Below, piece by piece: positions 1 through 7,800 of a stretch of 64,000 nt of DNA. How positions within the stretch are numbered: position 1 is the stretch's first letter; the number at the start of each line of letters is the position of its first letter. The stretch is from FEB-12 sp964503315. GTDB lineage: Bacteria; Zixibacteria; MSB-5A5; GN15; FEB-12. The stretch spans positions 1-64,000 of the forward strand of contig CAZCZL010000012.1 in assembly GCA_964503315.1 (NCBI GenBank). The letters are read 5' to 3'. The position numbers and the translations under genes were made by a program. Under the pieces are notes generated by a model. The model was not told the DNA's origin. It did not search any database and saw nothing but the letters and a program-made list of their open reading frames with translations.

Positions 1-1622
1 TCGAGGTTGCCCGGGCGTATCTGTCGCTCGCGTATGTGTACATTCAGCAGGCTGACTATGTCGCCGCTGAACAGGCGCTGGGCGAAGCATACCCCCGCAT
101 CCTGATCAATGTCAGCAAGCGCGATGAGGTCATCTATTACACGTATCTCGGCGAACTGCAGTATCGGGCAGGTCGTTTGGAAGAGTCACGCGTCGCGCTG
201 GAGCGTGCGTTACATCTGGCCGAAGAGATCGGCCCGAACACAACGCTCGCGGCTCGCGTCATGCGTCACCTGGCGGAACTGGCGATCCGGACAAAAAATC
301 ATCGTCTGGCTCAGCGCTATGTCGCCAAGGCGATTCCTGTCTTCCAGAAAGCCGACGACAAAGTCGAGATGGGGGCGCTCTGGAAACTGAAAGCGCAGAT
401 AGCGGATATGACGGAACAGAAAGAGGAGGCGGTCGCGTCGTTCAAACGCGCGCTGGATCTTCTGGCCGAATCCGGTGTCCGCTGGGAGAAAGCGGAAGCG
501 CTGGTCGCGGCCGGGTGCTCTCGTTCATTTTCGGCACGCGAGCGAATGACCTATCTCTTCCGCGCGGAGGAGTTCTATGCCCGCTGCCATATGGTGCGGA
601 AACATGACGAGATCGGGCGCTTGATCCACGAACAAGATGACCGGATGGATGTCCCGACTCTTGGGCCAATCCCCAGATCCGCGGTGGATACAGAGTATTA
701 CACGAACTGCGAGACGATCAAGCAGTTCAAAGCGCAGATCCCGATCCTTGGGCGCTCCGACCTGCCTATCCTCTTGACCGGCGAGACCGGTGTTGGCAAG
801 GACCGTCTGGCGAGTTACTTCCACAGTGTCATCAGACCGGGAACTCGCTATGTGGCGATCAACTGTGCCTCAATTCCGGAGACCCTGCTTGAGTCGGAGC
901 TGTTCGGTTACCGGAAGGGAGCTTTCACCGGCGCCCAGGAGCACAAAGACGGGCTGTTTGTGGAAGCGAACGGCGGCGTACTCCTTCTCGATGAGATAGG
1001 CGACATGCCACTCGCCCTCCAGGTGAAACTGCTCTCCGTACTGGAGCGCCGTCGCCTGACTCCGCTCGGAAGTACCAAAGAAGTCGAACTCGATATCAAG
1101 ATCGTAGTGGCGACCAACCAGAATCTGGAAGAGATGGTCGAGCAGGGGAAATTCCGCCGCGACCTCTATTACCGATTGAGCGGGCTTTCATTCCATATTC
1201 CCGCGCTGAGAGAGCGAAAAGAGGATATCCCACTGTTGTTGCAGACCTTCATGCGAAAACGGAAGATGTGCGGCGAAGACCAGAAGCTCCCCGCCGAACT
1301 GGTTCGTCAGTTCATCGAATATGACTGGCCGGGAAATATCCGCGAGCTGGATAACAAGGTGAAACGCCTTGAAGTCATGGCTCAGATGGTGGCGGAAGGG
1401 GATCTGGTTGAATTGGCTCGAACTATCTTCGCGCCGACCAAACAGCTTCCAGAGAAAGGAAACCTGTTTGACCGGGTCGAAGAGTATGAGCGTCAGCTTA
1501 TAATGGACGCGCTGATGGCGGCACACGGCAACAAGTGCGAGGCGGCTCGTCTGTTGGGTGTGCATGAAGCGACCGTCCGGATGAAGCTGAAACGATACGG
1601 GACTCACGGCACACTGCATTGA
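1..1622 (+). CDS. Sigma-54-dependent activator with TPR input region (5' truncated)
   Basis: Enhancer-binding protein that uses ATP hydrolysis to open sigma-54 promoters. The frame is open to the left window edge and already reads as TPR helices, so the true start lies upstream; GTG 36 is only the first start codon inside the window. Numbered from that codon: TPR-like helices about 1-200, AAA+ domain about 235-455 with Walker A GETGVGKD (~249), the sigma-54 contact loop GAFTGA (~295) and Walker B VLLLDEIGD (~315), and a Fis-type helix-turn-helix near 485-525. No receiver domain is visible, so the signal probably arrives through the TPR region rather than by phosphorylation (inference). A strong terminator follows, so it is not co-transcribed with the shell-protein gene downstream. 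Target promoters are unknown. Confidence 0.93.
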   Translation, partial: EVARAYLSLAYVYIQQADYVAAEQALGEAYPRILINVSKRDEVIYYTYLGELQYRAGRLEESRVALERALHLAEEIGPNTTLAARVMRHLAELAIRTKNHRLAQRYVAKAIPVFQKADDKVEMGALWKLKAQIADMTEQKEEAVASFKRALDLLAESGVRWEKAEALVAAGCSRSFSARERMTYLFRAEEFYARCHMVRKHDEIGRLIHEQDDRMDVPTLGPIPRSAVDTEYYTNCETIKQFKAQIPILGRSDLPILLTGETGVGKDRLASYFHSVIRPGTRYVAINCASIPETLLESELFGYRKGAFTGAQEHKDGLFVEANGGVLLLDEIGDMPLALQVKLLSVLERRRLTPLGSTKEVELDIKIVVATNQNLEEMVEQGKFRRDLYYRLSGLSFHIPALRERKEDIPLLLQTFMRKRKMCGEDQKLPAELVRQFIEYDWPGNIRELDNKVKRLEVMAQMVAEGDLVELARTIFAPTKQLPEKGNLFDRVEEYERQLIMDALMAAHGNKCEAARLLGVHEATVRMKLKRYGTHGTLH

Positions 1623-2055
1623 GTTGATGTGAGTTTTTAATAGTGAAGAAGTCGTGATTTAGTACGATTTCCGTTAGTTCTCCTTGGTTACGGTAAGTGT
1701 TTCGATAAGAGGCACTTACCGTTTTTTATGGCCGGTGATTCGTATGAACATACGAACGGTCTCGTGTGATTCTCCACAAGAGCTTCGGTGACGGACACCT
1801 ATGCTACTGTATTACAATCCCTTACGATTGCCGTGACGGAGCGTGCGAAGTCGGGCACACGCATTGCTATTAGGATTGATGTCATTTTTACTCCTGAGCG
1901 CTGTGTTGGTGCTTAGTAGGTCCTCTTTTCTTTGGTGTATCGAAGCCGTCTGCGCTCGAGGGGAGTGCAGGCGGTTAATTTTTGGTGGCATGCAACCAAT
2001 GCTCCCCTATATTTGCTCCCGAATAATCTGATTAAACGTACAGGATGGCGCACGG
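1623..2055. other. Intergenic region between activator and shell-protein genes
   Basis: 433 bases. Apart from the terminator at 1690-1728 I see no supported gene. A 62-codon GTG frame at 1843-2031 begins with a hydrophobic stretch but has no good ribosome-binding site and loses protein-like composition after about 25 codons. No -24/-12 site with correct spacing was found ahead of the downstream gene. Confidence 0.6.
1690..1728 (+). terminator. Rho-independent terminator of the sigma-54 activator gene
   Basis: A perfect 10-bp stem (ACGGTAAGTG with CACTTACCGT) is followed directly by a run of T, 68 bases after the activator stop codon. Confidence 0.88.
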
Positions 2056-2616
2056 ATGGACGCACTCGGGCTGATAGAAACGACCAATCTCGCTGGCGCG
2101 ATGGAAGCATCGACCGCCGCTTCACAGGCCGCCACGGCTTCGGTCAGTTCAGTTACGTTGATAGACGCTTCGTTTGTGGTGGTGAAGATCGAAGGAGATA
2201 TGCCGGCGGTACGTGCGGCTGTCGAAGCGGGAGCACACGCCGCCCAGCAGTCCGGCTCACTTATCTGCGCGCGAATCATCCCCCACCGTGAAGGACCGGG
2301 GAAAACGGTCGTCACACGCAAGCGGAGCACCCCGATCGTATCCGCGGCGCCGTCTCCTAAAAAGGTGACTGCGTCACCCAAGCCACGCCGTGAAAGAGCG
2401 GCCGCTCCCCGTCCAGCCCCGGCACAGCCTGTTGCTCCTGCAACAGTATCGCGAAGCACCGCTTCCGGAACCATGTCGATGGATCAGCTTGAAGCATTGC
2501 CAGTCTCCAAGCTCCGGCAATACGCCCGTGGGTTGGCGGGACTCCCCATCCAGGGCCGCCAGATTTCTATGGCCAACAAACAGCAGTTGCTGGAAGCGAT
2601 TCGAAAGATCTCGTAA
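2056..2616 (+). CDS. BMC-domain microcompartment shell protein with Rho-N-like C-terminal domain
   Basis: The first ~80 residues match the BMC-H fold that tiles microcompartment facets: the ALGLIETTNLAGAMEA start, the strand VVVKIEGDMPAVRAAVEAGA, and the closing IIPH. In PduA/EutM-type proteins this domain forms pore-bearing hexamers. A ~60-residue Pro/Ala/Lys-rich linker follows. The last ~45 residues (LEALPVSKLRQYARGL, then NKQQLLEAIRKIS) resemble the Rho N-terminal/SAP-like helical fold, which often binds nucleic acid. Length is 186 aa against ~90-100 for a plain BMC-H. No other shell gene, encapsulation-related enzyme or vertex protein lies in the window, so the gene is an orphan here. 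Start ATG 2056 has only a weak upstream AGGA. Confidence 0.85.
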   Translation: MDALGLIETTNLAGAMEASTAASQAATASVSSVTLIDASFVVVKIEGDMPAVRAAVEAGAHAAQQSGSLICARIIPHREGPGKTVVTRKRSTPIVSAAPSPKKVTASPKPRRERAAAPRPAPAQPVAPATVSRSTASGTMSMDQLEALPVSKLRQYARGLAGLPIQGRQISMANKQQLLEAIRKIS

Positions 2617-2644
2617 GTGTTTTCGTCAGCGCTCGACTGATATG

Positions 2645-2683
2645 ACAAGCCGCGTTCCCCGGACGGGAACGCGGCTTGTTTTT
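2645..2683. terminator. Bidirectional terminator between shell-protein and porin genes
   Basis: A perfect 15-bp stem (ACAAGCCGCGTTCCC with its complement) has a 5-base loop and a T run on the plus side. It lies between the convergent shell-protein and MtrB-like genes and can serve both. Confidence 0.85.
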
Positions 2684-2709
2684 CGAGAGAGCTCTCCTTG
2701 GGCAGGAGA

Positions 2710-3171
2710 TCAGAAGTCAAACCGGAATCCGGAGCGGATCAGGAACAGAGAACCTGATTCATCTCCGTACACATACGCCGCGTCATCGGTCAGGTCGGCG
2801 AAATCGGTGTCGGCCGTCCAAACGATTGACTGCGAGAGTCGCATTTCAAGCCCCAACGACACCTTCAACAGCTTGTAATCCAGATCGGAATAGCTGTCCA
2901 TCTCCAGGAAGGTGAAATCCTGGTGAGTCAGATCTCCCTGCAACTGCTCGGTGACATCGGGCATCTCGACCACATCGAGTGCGGCCGTCGACGCGACATA
3001 ACTGAGCGATCCGTGGATACGTGCTTTGCTGGAAGGCATAAAATTGGCGGTGAGATAGATGGTATGCGCATCGGTCGTATAATCTGTCATTGCATAGGTA
3101 GAACCATAGTGCTTCTGACGAATGGTCAAGTTCGGGGCGACACCCACGGTGTCGCTGACAAGTTGGCCCGC
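2710..3171 (-). CDS. C-terminal beta-barrel segment of the MtrB-like porin, after an in-frame UGA
   Basis: This is the direct continuation, in the same reading frame, of the gene at 3172-4887; only the UGA at 3172-3174 separates them. The segment has the alternating polar/hydrophobic pattern of outer-membrane strands (AHTIYLTANFMP, KLLKVSLGLEMRL) and ends in FRFDF, the aromatic C-terminal residue BamA recognises on barrel proteins. Without it the upstream product would lack its last strands and beta-signal. The first start codon inside it is GTG 3147, with no ribosome-binding site, so independent translation is unlikely. Possible explanations: nonsense mutation, sequencing or assembly error, or UGA recoding. 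An 8-bp hairpin lies just downstream of the UGA. Confidence 0.7.
   Translation of the reverse strand, partial: AGQLVSDTVGVAPNLTIRQKHYGSTYAMTDYTTDAHTIYLTANFMPSSKARIHGSLSYVASTAALDVVEMPDVTEQLQGDLTHQDFTFLEMDSYSDLDYKLLKVSLGLEMRLSQSIVWTADTDFADLTDDAAYVYGDESGSLFLIRSGFRFDF
3137..3155 (-). promoter_or_regulatory. Hairpin downstream of the in-frame UGA (SECIS-like geometry)
   Basis: On the minus strand, GCGACACC and GGTGTCGC form a perfect 8-bp stem closed by the 3-base loop GTG. The loop begins 24 bases after the UGA at 3174-3172, and its first base is G. These features fit the general description of bacterial selenocysteine insertion elements, but a hairpin this short could be chance in GC-rich coding DNA. 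Confidence 0.25.
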
Positions 3172-4887
3172 TCAGCCATCGAACAGCGCGATCGATACAG
3201 GGAGTCGCGCGGCCGTATGGTTGAACGTATAGCCGATATTCAGTGACCATTGCGGTGACGGCATCAGCGTCAGATTCAGGTTCGGCATGAATGAGGAGTG
3301 CTTGACATCGAGCGAGTCAAGGTCGCCGTTCTTGTCGAATGATCCTTTGAGCGCCGCATGGATAGTCGCTTTGGGCGACGGTATCAGGTCGATACCTAGC
3401 TCAAACTGATGCGCCGAGGTCGGCGCGTTGGAGACTGCCTGGTAGCGCAGATCCTCGCGCTGGAAATAGAAAACCAGCGGCATGATCGGTGCGGTGGAAT
3501 CCAAGGTACGAAGGATCTCCCGTCCGGACTCTTCGAACAGTCCACGGCTCGAGGTGAACGGGTCGGAGACCATGTCGAACCGATACTTGAACGACGCGGT
3601 CAGCGCGTTGCTCTTCCGCCAGCGGAGTTTCGCCTGGCCAAAGAGCTTATTGGTCACGTTGTTGCCGTTGACATCCTCGTAATCATAGCGGTCGATGCGA
3701 TTGTAGCCGGCCATGAACGACGCGGTCGTACGTGGATTCAGTTTCGTTATCAACTCCAGGCTTCCGCGGCCATCCAGACGATCCAGCGCCGAATAACGAA
3801 TGAAATCGAAATCAACGACTGGGCCGTTGGCCATGCCGCGACGATACGATGGCAGGTCGATGAACGGATCATCCGCCCGCTGGCGCACTGCGCTCGCTCG
3901 CGCGATTAGGCGCGTGCGCGGCGAGAGCGGATACGTGTAATTGATCGCCCCACTGACTGCCTTGGTCTCAAGATCGGTATTCTTGTTAGTGGCGACGCTA
4001 TACCCCAGGGAACCGGAGACCTTCCCCTCACCCAGCTTGCCGTTCATTTTCACCTTGTGGCCGATCTTCTCGGTCTTCGGCTCTATGCCAAACGGCAGGG
4101 TGGTGTCACTGAAAACAAGTCGCGAACCGAACTCAGGGCCGCTGGCTCCGCTGACCGGGTGTTTGGCCGGGTCATAATAGGTGTAGCTATCCTGATGCCG
4201 GGGATCGTATTGCCGGTAGGCAAAACTGTACCCCAGGTTGTAGCCGCCAACCTTGCCTTTTAGGCCGGTTTCCAGTTGGTGGGTTCGGCGGTTCACTTTG
4301 GCCGACTGAGAAGTGACGTGGCAGGAGAAGCAGTGGTCGGACTGGACCTTCTGTTCGCTTCCCTCTTCCATGATCATGCGATGCGCTATCATGAAGCGCA
4401 CGTCATTCTTCTTCGATACACGAGTCTCAAGACTGCTCTGCAATTCCTCACGACGAGTCGAATAATCCGCCCCCGCGTCGAGCAGTTCGTGGGTCAGTAT
4501 CTTTCCGCCGGGACGTGTGGTCAGCCATTCGCGGGCCACCAGGTTCGCCAGCAGGTCCTGACCTGATTGATTGGTCAGCGAACGATACTGAAACGACCCT
4601 TTGAGACTCTGTCCAATGGTGGTATTGACCTTGCCGAAAATGTTCTGGTCGTCAAAGTAGTGGCCGTCTATGGAGAAGATGTTGTTCTCGCCCATCGCCA
4701 AATACTGAAAGCGAAGTTCCGGGAGCCACTCTTCGGTCCCCTTGTTGAATTCGGCGACCTTCTTCTGGTAATCGCTGAAGCTGGTGTAATGTGAACCGAG
4801 CCAGAGCGAGTATGTCTCCGTCGACTGGGCGAATGCGACCGAGGTCACGACCAGACAGAGGAGCGCAAGAATAAGTATCTGTTTCAT
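3172..4887 (-). CDS. MtrB/PioB-like decahaem-associated outer-membrane porin (N-terminal part)
   Basis: Barrel that sheathes a periplasmic decahaem cytochrome so electrons can cross the outer membrane. It has a signal peptide (MKQILILALLCLVVTSVAFA, cut before QSTE) followed by many amphipathic strands separated by charged turns. It sits directly downstream of the decahaem gene (10-base gap), the usual mtrA-mtrB / pioA-pioB order. A CFSCH motif at about residues 186-190 is a canonical haem-c attachment site, unusual inside a barrel. The frame ends at UGA 3172-3174 but continues in phase to 2710, giving a 726-codon total, close to the usual MtrB size. I therefore treat the two parts as one gene interrupted by a stop. 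Family assignment rests on context and barrel pattern more than on a diagnostic motif. Confidence 0.75.
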   Translation of the reverse strand: MKQILILALLCLVVTSVAFAQSTETYSLWLGSHYTSFSDYQKKVAEFNKGTEEWLPELRFQYLAMGENNIFSIDGHYFDDQNIFGKVNTTIGQSLKGSFQYRSLTNQSGQDLLANLVAREWLTTRPGGKILTHELLDAGADYSTRREELQSSLETRVSKKNDVRFMIAHRMIMEEGSEQKVQSDHCFSCHVTSQSAKVNRRTHQLETGLKGKVGGYNLGYSFAYRQYDPRHQDSYTYYDPAKHPVSGASGPEFGSRLVFSDTTLPFGIEPKTEKIGHKVKMNGKLGEGKVSGSLGYSVATNKNTDLETKAVSGAINYTYPLSPRTRLIARASAVRQRADDPFIDLPSYRRGMANGPVVDFDFIRYSALDRLDGRGSLELITKLNPRTTASFMAGYNRIDRYDYEDVNGNNVTNKLFGQAKLRWRKSNALTASFKYRFDMVSDPFTSSRGLFEESGREILRTLDSTAPIMPLVFYFQREDLRYQAVSNAPTSAHQFELGIDLIPSPKATIHAALKGSFDKNGDLDSLDVKHSSFMPNLNLTLMPSPQWSLNIGYTFNHTAARLPVSIALFDG

Positions 4888-4897
4888 GGCATTCTCC

Positions 4898-5845
4898 TTA
4901 CCTGGTTAGCCCTTTGCCGGTCGATGCGGCCTGCGATGGCAGATCGGAACCGTGGATCTGGGTGTGACATTGTGTGCATTTAGTCAGCATGCCGAGTTTC
5001 CAGCCATCTGGTGTGGAGACGGCGTCGCGCGACCGATCCATCGGATCGGTGAAGGCGCCGTCTACACTTTCAACCGATGCATGGAAGTGCATCGAATGAC
5101 AGCTCAGGCAGAGCGCAGGCTCAGCTTGCTTAAGCAGATTGTCCGCCACCGTTCCATGCGGCGAGTGACAGATATTGCAATCCTCCATCACCGGAGCGTG
5201 TTCAAACGCGTAAGGTCCTTCTTTGTCCGCGTGACAACTGAAGCAGAACTCGCGGCCGGTCGGCTCCATCGTCAATCGAGGATTCTCTCCGTGCACGCCG
5301 TGGCAGTCAAGGCAATCAACCTTACCTTCGGCGATCGGATGATGCGACGGCAACATGGTGGCGGCGCGAACATCGGCGTGACAATCATAGCAGAGGGCGG
5401 GAGAACTCTTTTTCAGAGACTTCCCGTCGGTACCATGAATGGTGTGGCACGCGGCGCAGTTCACATCGCCCGCGCTGTGACTGGACATGGTCCAGTCAGC
5501 TATGCGATCCGAGTTGTGGCACGTGATGCAAAGCTCAGTGCCGTTCGAACCCTCGACCTTGGCCGGATTTACGATATCCTTGGGGTCACCGGATTCGATG
5601 TGGGCAGTCCCCGGACCGTGGCAAGATTCGCAACTGTTTTCGCGAAGTCCGGCATCATCAGAAAAATACCTCCCGTGGGCGGTATTGTGAAAAGAATCAC
5701 TAACATCGGTATGGCATTGGGCGCATGCGGAGTTGGCGATTCCCTGGGCCGATGTGGTCGACCAGAACCCAATCACCAGCAGCGCCGCGATGATCAGGAA
5801 AGCCGGTTTCCCACGGACGGCGGCTCCCATTTTAGCAGATCTCAT
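4898..5845 (-). CDS. Periplasmic decahaem c-type cytochrome, MtrA/DmsE family
   Basis: Ten CxxCH haem-attachment motifs are present in order: CAQCH, CESCH, CITCH, CAACH, CYDCH, CLDCH, CFSCH, CNICH, CLSCH, CTQCH. Length (~315 aa) and the N-terminal export signal (FLIIAALLVIGFWSTTSAQG) match MtrA/DmsE/PioA. These proteins sit in an outer-membrane porin and pass electrons between periplasm and exterior. Start ATG 5845 is chosen because GGAGG lies 4 bases upstream; the GTG 27 bases earlier has no such site. The porin gene follows after 10 bases and a TetR gene precedes it. No outer-surface MtrC-type cytochrome or inner-membrane quinol oxidase is in the window. Confidence 0.93.
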   Translation of the reverse strand: MRSAKMGAAVRGKPAFLIIAALLVIGFWSTTSAQGIANSACAQCHTDVSDSFHNTAHGRYFSDDAGLRENSCESCHGPGTAHIESGDPKDIVNPAKVEGSNGTELCITCHNSDRIADWTMSSHSAGDVNCAACHTIHGTDGKSLKKSSPALCYDCHADVRAATMLPSHHPIAEGKVDCLDCHGVHGENPRLTMEPTGREFCFSCHADKEGPYAFEHAPVMEDCNICHSPHGTVADNLLKQAEPALCLSCHSMHFHASVESVDGAFTDPMDRSRDAVSTPDGWKLGMLTKCTQCHTQIHGSDLPSQAASTGKGLTR

Positions 5846-5862
5846 GTCTCCTCCGAGTAAGA

Positions 5863-5884
5863 GAGTGAACACTCACTAACGTTA
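5863..5884. promoter_or_regulatory. Palindromes ahead of the decahaem operon (possible TetR operator)
   Basis: Two perfect palindromes lie side by side 18-39 bases upstream of the cytochrome start: GAGTG-AA-CACTC (5863-5874) and TAACGTTA (5877-5884). The ACTAAC core here also occurs in the larger palindrome ahead of the neighbouring TetR gene. Confidence 0.45.
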
Positions 5885-5920
5885 CCTGTATTTCGAAAAA
5901 TCTTCTTATCGCGCTGCAAT

Positions 5921-6517
5921 CTAAACTCTTAACCCACGAGCGTAGATAGGCACATTGTTCTCGATAACATCGGTTGGCTGATAATTCTTCCCGGACATCC
6001 CTCGCCAGAGTGTGACGCTCAGTGCACAGTCGAAAACCATGCCCACAAAACATCGCGCGGTGATCTCGTTATTCTTTCGTACAATGAGGCCCTTTTCGAA
6101 AAGCCTATCTAGCTGCTGAGTCAGAAAGCGCACGTAGGTGCCGCGGATGGCATCAAAGACCTGACGTCCGCGTGCGTGATTCCGCAAGGTTGAGTAAAGC
6201 AGTAGTCGCTGGACTTCGGGGTTCACTACGAAGTAATCGATGATATGCTTTGCTAGACCCAAAAGTATCTCTTCTACGGAATCTGAAGATGAAAGCTTGG
6301 TGAACAGCGTTTCAGTCTGAAGGCGCGTGCGCAGCGACTGGAGGACGGCTTCGTATATCTCTTCCTTAGATGTGAAGTGTCGGTAGATCGCCGGCTCGGT
6401 GACGCCGCAGCTTTGGGCTAGCTGCTTAATGGTAACGCGGTCATATTCTTCGGAACCAAAGAGACGGGTCGCCTCCTGAATGATCTGAGCCTTTCTGTCA
6501 ATCGCGCTGTTTCGCAT
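5921..6517 (-). CDS. TetR-family transcriptional regulator
   Basis: 198 aa, the usual TetR length. The N-terminal DNA-binding domain is clear: RKAQIIQEATRLFG, then VTIKQLAQSCGVTEPAIYRH and FTSKEEIYEAV, the turn-helix and linker of this family. The remaining ~140 residues form the all-helical ligand/dimer domain, whose ligand cannot be read from sequence. The gene points the same way as the cytochrome-porin pair, with a 75-base gap containing palindromes. Another palindrome overlaps its own promoter, so autoregulation and control of the electron-conduit genes are likely (inference). Confidence 0.9.
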   Translation of the reverse strand: MRNSAIDRKAQIIQEATRLFGSEEYDRVTIKQLAQSCGVTEPAIYRHFTSKEEIYEAVLQSLRTRLQTETLFTKLSSSDSVEEILLGLAKHIIDYFVVNPEVQRLLLYSTLRNHARGRQVFDAIRGTYVRFLTQQLDRLFEKGLIVRKNNEITARCFVGMVFDCALSVTLWRGMSGKNYQPTDVIENNVPIYARGLRV

Positions 6518-6522
6518 ATTAG

Positions 6523-6540
6523 TTAGTTAACAATAACTAA
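6523..6540. promoter_or_regulatory. Probable TetR operator overlapping the regulator's own promoter
   Basis: TTAGTTA-ACAA-TAACTAA is an 18-bp inverted repeat with perfect 7-bp arms, six bases upstream of the TetR start codon. On the minus strand a TTGACA -35 hexamer lies at 6562-6557, placing the palindrome over the expected -10 region. That is the usual geometry for an autorepressor. Confidence 0.6.
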
Positions 6541-6684
6541 CATAAGATATCGGTCATGTCAAGAAAAAAGATAGCCTTGGATGACCACATTATGAGCAAA
6601 TTCCCGGTAAATCAGGCCTGCCTGCGGGTCTCTTTTTTCTGAGGAAAATCGCCTGTTTTTCCTTCATTTAGCAGCCTCAGCCTG

Positions 6685-6713
6685 TTGCCAGAAATTGTCT
6701 AATTGTGTATACT
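6685..6713 (+). promoter_or_regulatory. Sigma-70 promoter of the threonine dehydrogenase/ACP cluster
   Basis: TTGCCA at 6685-6690 and TATACT at 6708-6713 are separated by exactly 17 bases. The predicted transcript would start near 6720, about 85 bases before the first gene. The rest of the gap back to the TetR gene shows nothing else I can support. Confidence 0.7.
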
Positions 6714-6803
6714 GCTTAGTGAAAAAGAGTACAAAGTCGCCGGTGGAGTCGACGATATCGGTCGGCTCCGGATTGGGGACTCAACGGAGAAAGCACCGCT
6801 GAT

Positions 6804-7775
6804 ATGAAGAAGATGATGGTGACCGGGGCGATCGGGCAGATCGGCTCCGAGTTGGTTTCCGCGCTCCGCGCGCGATACGGGGCAGATATGGTCGTGGCGA
6901 CCGATATCCGGATGCCCACCGACAAAGAACTTCGCGACAGCGGCCCGTTCGAATTCCTCGATGTCACCGATTCCAATCATATCACTCGCGTCATGTCGAT
7001 GCATGAGATTGGCACGATCTATCACCTGGCGGCGGTTCTGTCGGCGGTCGGCGAGTCTCGACCGAACATCGCCTGGCAGATCAACATGAACGGTCTATAT
7101 CACGTTCTTGAGGCGGCCCGCCAGTACAAATGCCAGATCTTCTTCCCCAGTTCCATCGGCGCGTTCGGCACTAGCACGCCGCAGGATCAGACGCCGCAGG
7201 ATACGATACAGCGCCCGGATACAATGTACGGCGTCACCAAGGTCGCCGGCGAATTGCTCTGCGACTACTATTTCAAGCGGTTCAATGTGGATGCCCGCGG
7301 CGTTCGTTTCCCCGGCCTGATATCCTATGTTGCCGAACCGGGCGGCGGAACGACCGACTACTCGGTCTCCATCTTCTATGAGGCGATTCGCCACAAGAAG
7401 TTTGTCTGTTACCTGAGACCAAATACCTATCTCGATATGATGTATATGCCGGACGCGTTGCGCGCGATGATCCAGTTGATGGAAGCCGATGGCACCAAGT
7501 TGGTCCATCGGAACGCGTTTAATGTGTCGGCGATGAGTTTCACTCCGGATATGCTCGCGGCCGAGATCCGTAAACATATCCCGGAATTTGTGATGGAGTA
7601 TGAGATCGATCCAGTCCGTCAGGCGATCGCCGATTCCTGGCCGAATTCGATGGATGACTCCGCCGCCCGTAAAGAATGGGGCTGGAAACCGGAGTATGAT
7701 CTGAAGTCCATGACCTCGGACATGCTCAAAGAGATCTCCGCCAAGTTGCAGGGCGAGGTCAAGATCACGCGATAA
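6804..7775 (+). CDS. tdh: L-threonine 3-dehydrogenase, SDR/epimerase type
   Basis: NAD-dependent oxidation of L-threonine to 2-amino-3-ketobutyrate. This is the extended short-chain-dehydrogenase form of TDH, not the zinc-dependent E. coli form. Visible features: Rossmann glycine motif VTGAIGQIGSEL at the N-terminus, active-site Ser in FFPSSIGAFG, catalytic YxxxK at about residues 142-146 (MYGVTKVAGELL), and the TDH signatures RFPGLISY, LDMMYMPDA and ADSWPNSMDDSAARKEWGW. Length 323 aa is typical. It opens a tight run with acpS, an acyl-activating ligase, an ACP and a KBL-type synthase, the normal next step. The presence of carrier-protein genes between the two is odd. Start ATG 6804 has a somewhat distant GGAGA. 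Confidence 0.9.
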   Translation: MKKMMVTGAIGQIGSELVSALRARYGADMVVATDIRMPTDKELRDSGPFEFLDVTDSNHITRVMSMHEIGTIYHLAAVLSAVGESRPNIAWQINMNGLYHVLEAARQYKCQIFFPSSIGAFGTSTPQDQTPQDTIQRPDTMYGVTKVAGELLCDYYFKRFNVDARGVRFPGLISYVAEPGGGTTDYSVSIFYEAIRHKKFVCYLRPNTYLDMMYMPDALRAMIQLMEADGTKLVHRNAFNVSAMSFTPDMLAAEIRKHIPEFVMEYEIDPVRQAIADSWPNSMDDSAARKEWGWKPEYDLKSMTSDMLKEISAKLQGEVKITR

Positions 7776-7800
7776 GTATGGCTCTGCGTGGGAGAGCCAC

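Noticed and set aside
1984..2003. TGGCA...TGCT resemblance to a sigma-54 promoter upstream of the shell gene
   Set aside because: The GG and GC dinucleotides are 12 bases apart instead of 10.
1843..2031. 62-codon frame with a hydrophobic, signal-like start upstream of the shell-protein gene
   Set aside because: GTG start without a ribosome-binding site, poor protein-like composition after the first third, and no neighbouring context.
2710..4887. Explaining the split porin by a frameshift
   Set aside because: Both parts are in the same reading frame; only a UGA codon separates them.
4952..5860. Long open frame antisense to the decahaem cytochrome gene
   Set aside because: The ten haem motifs and export signal on the other strand are decisive; the antisense frame is a consequence of GC-rich codon bias.
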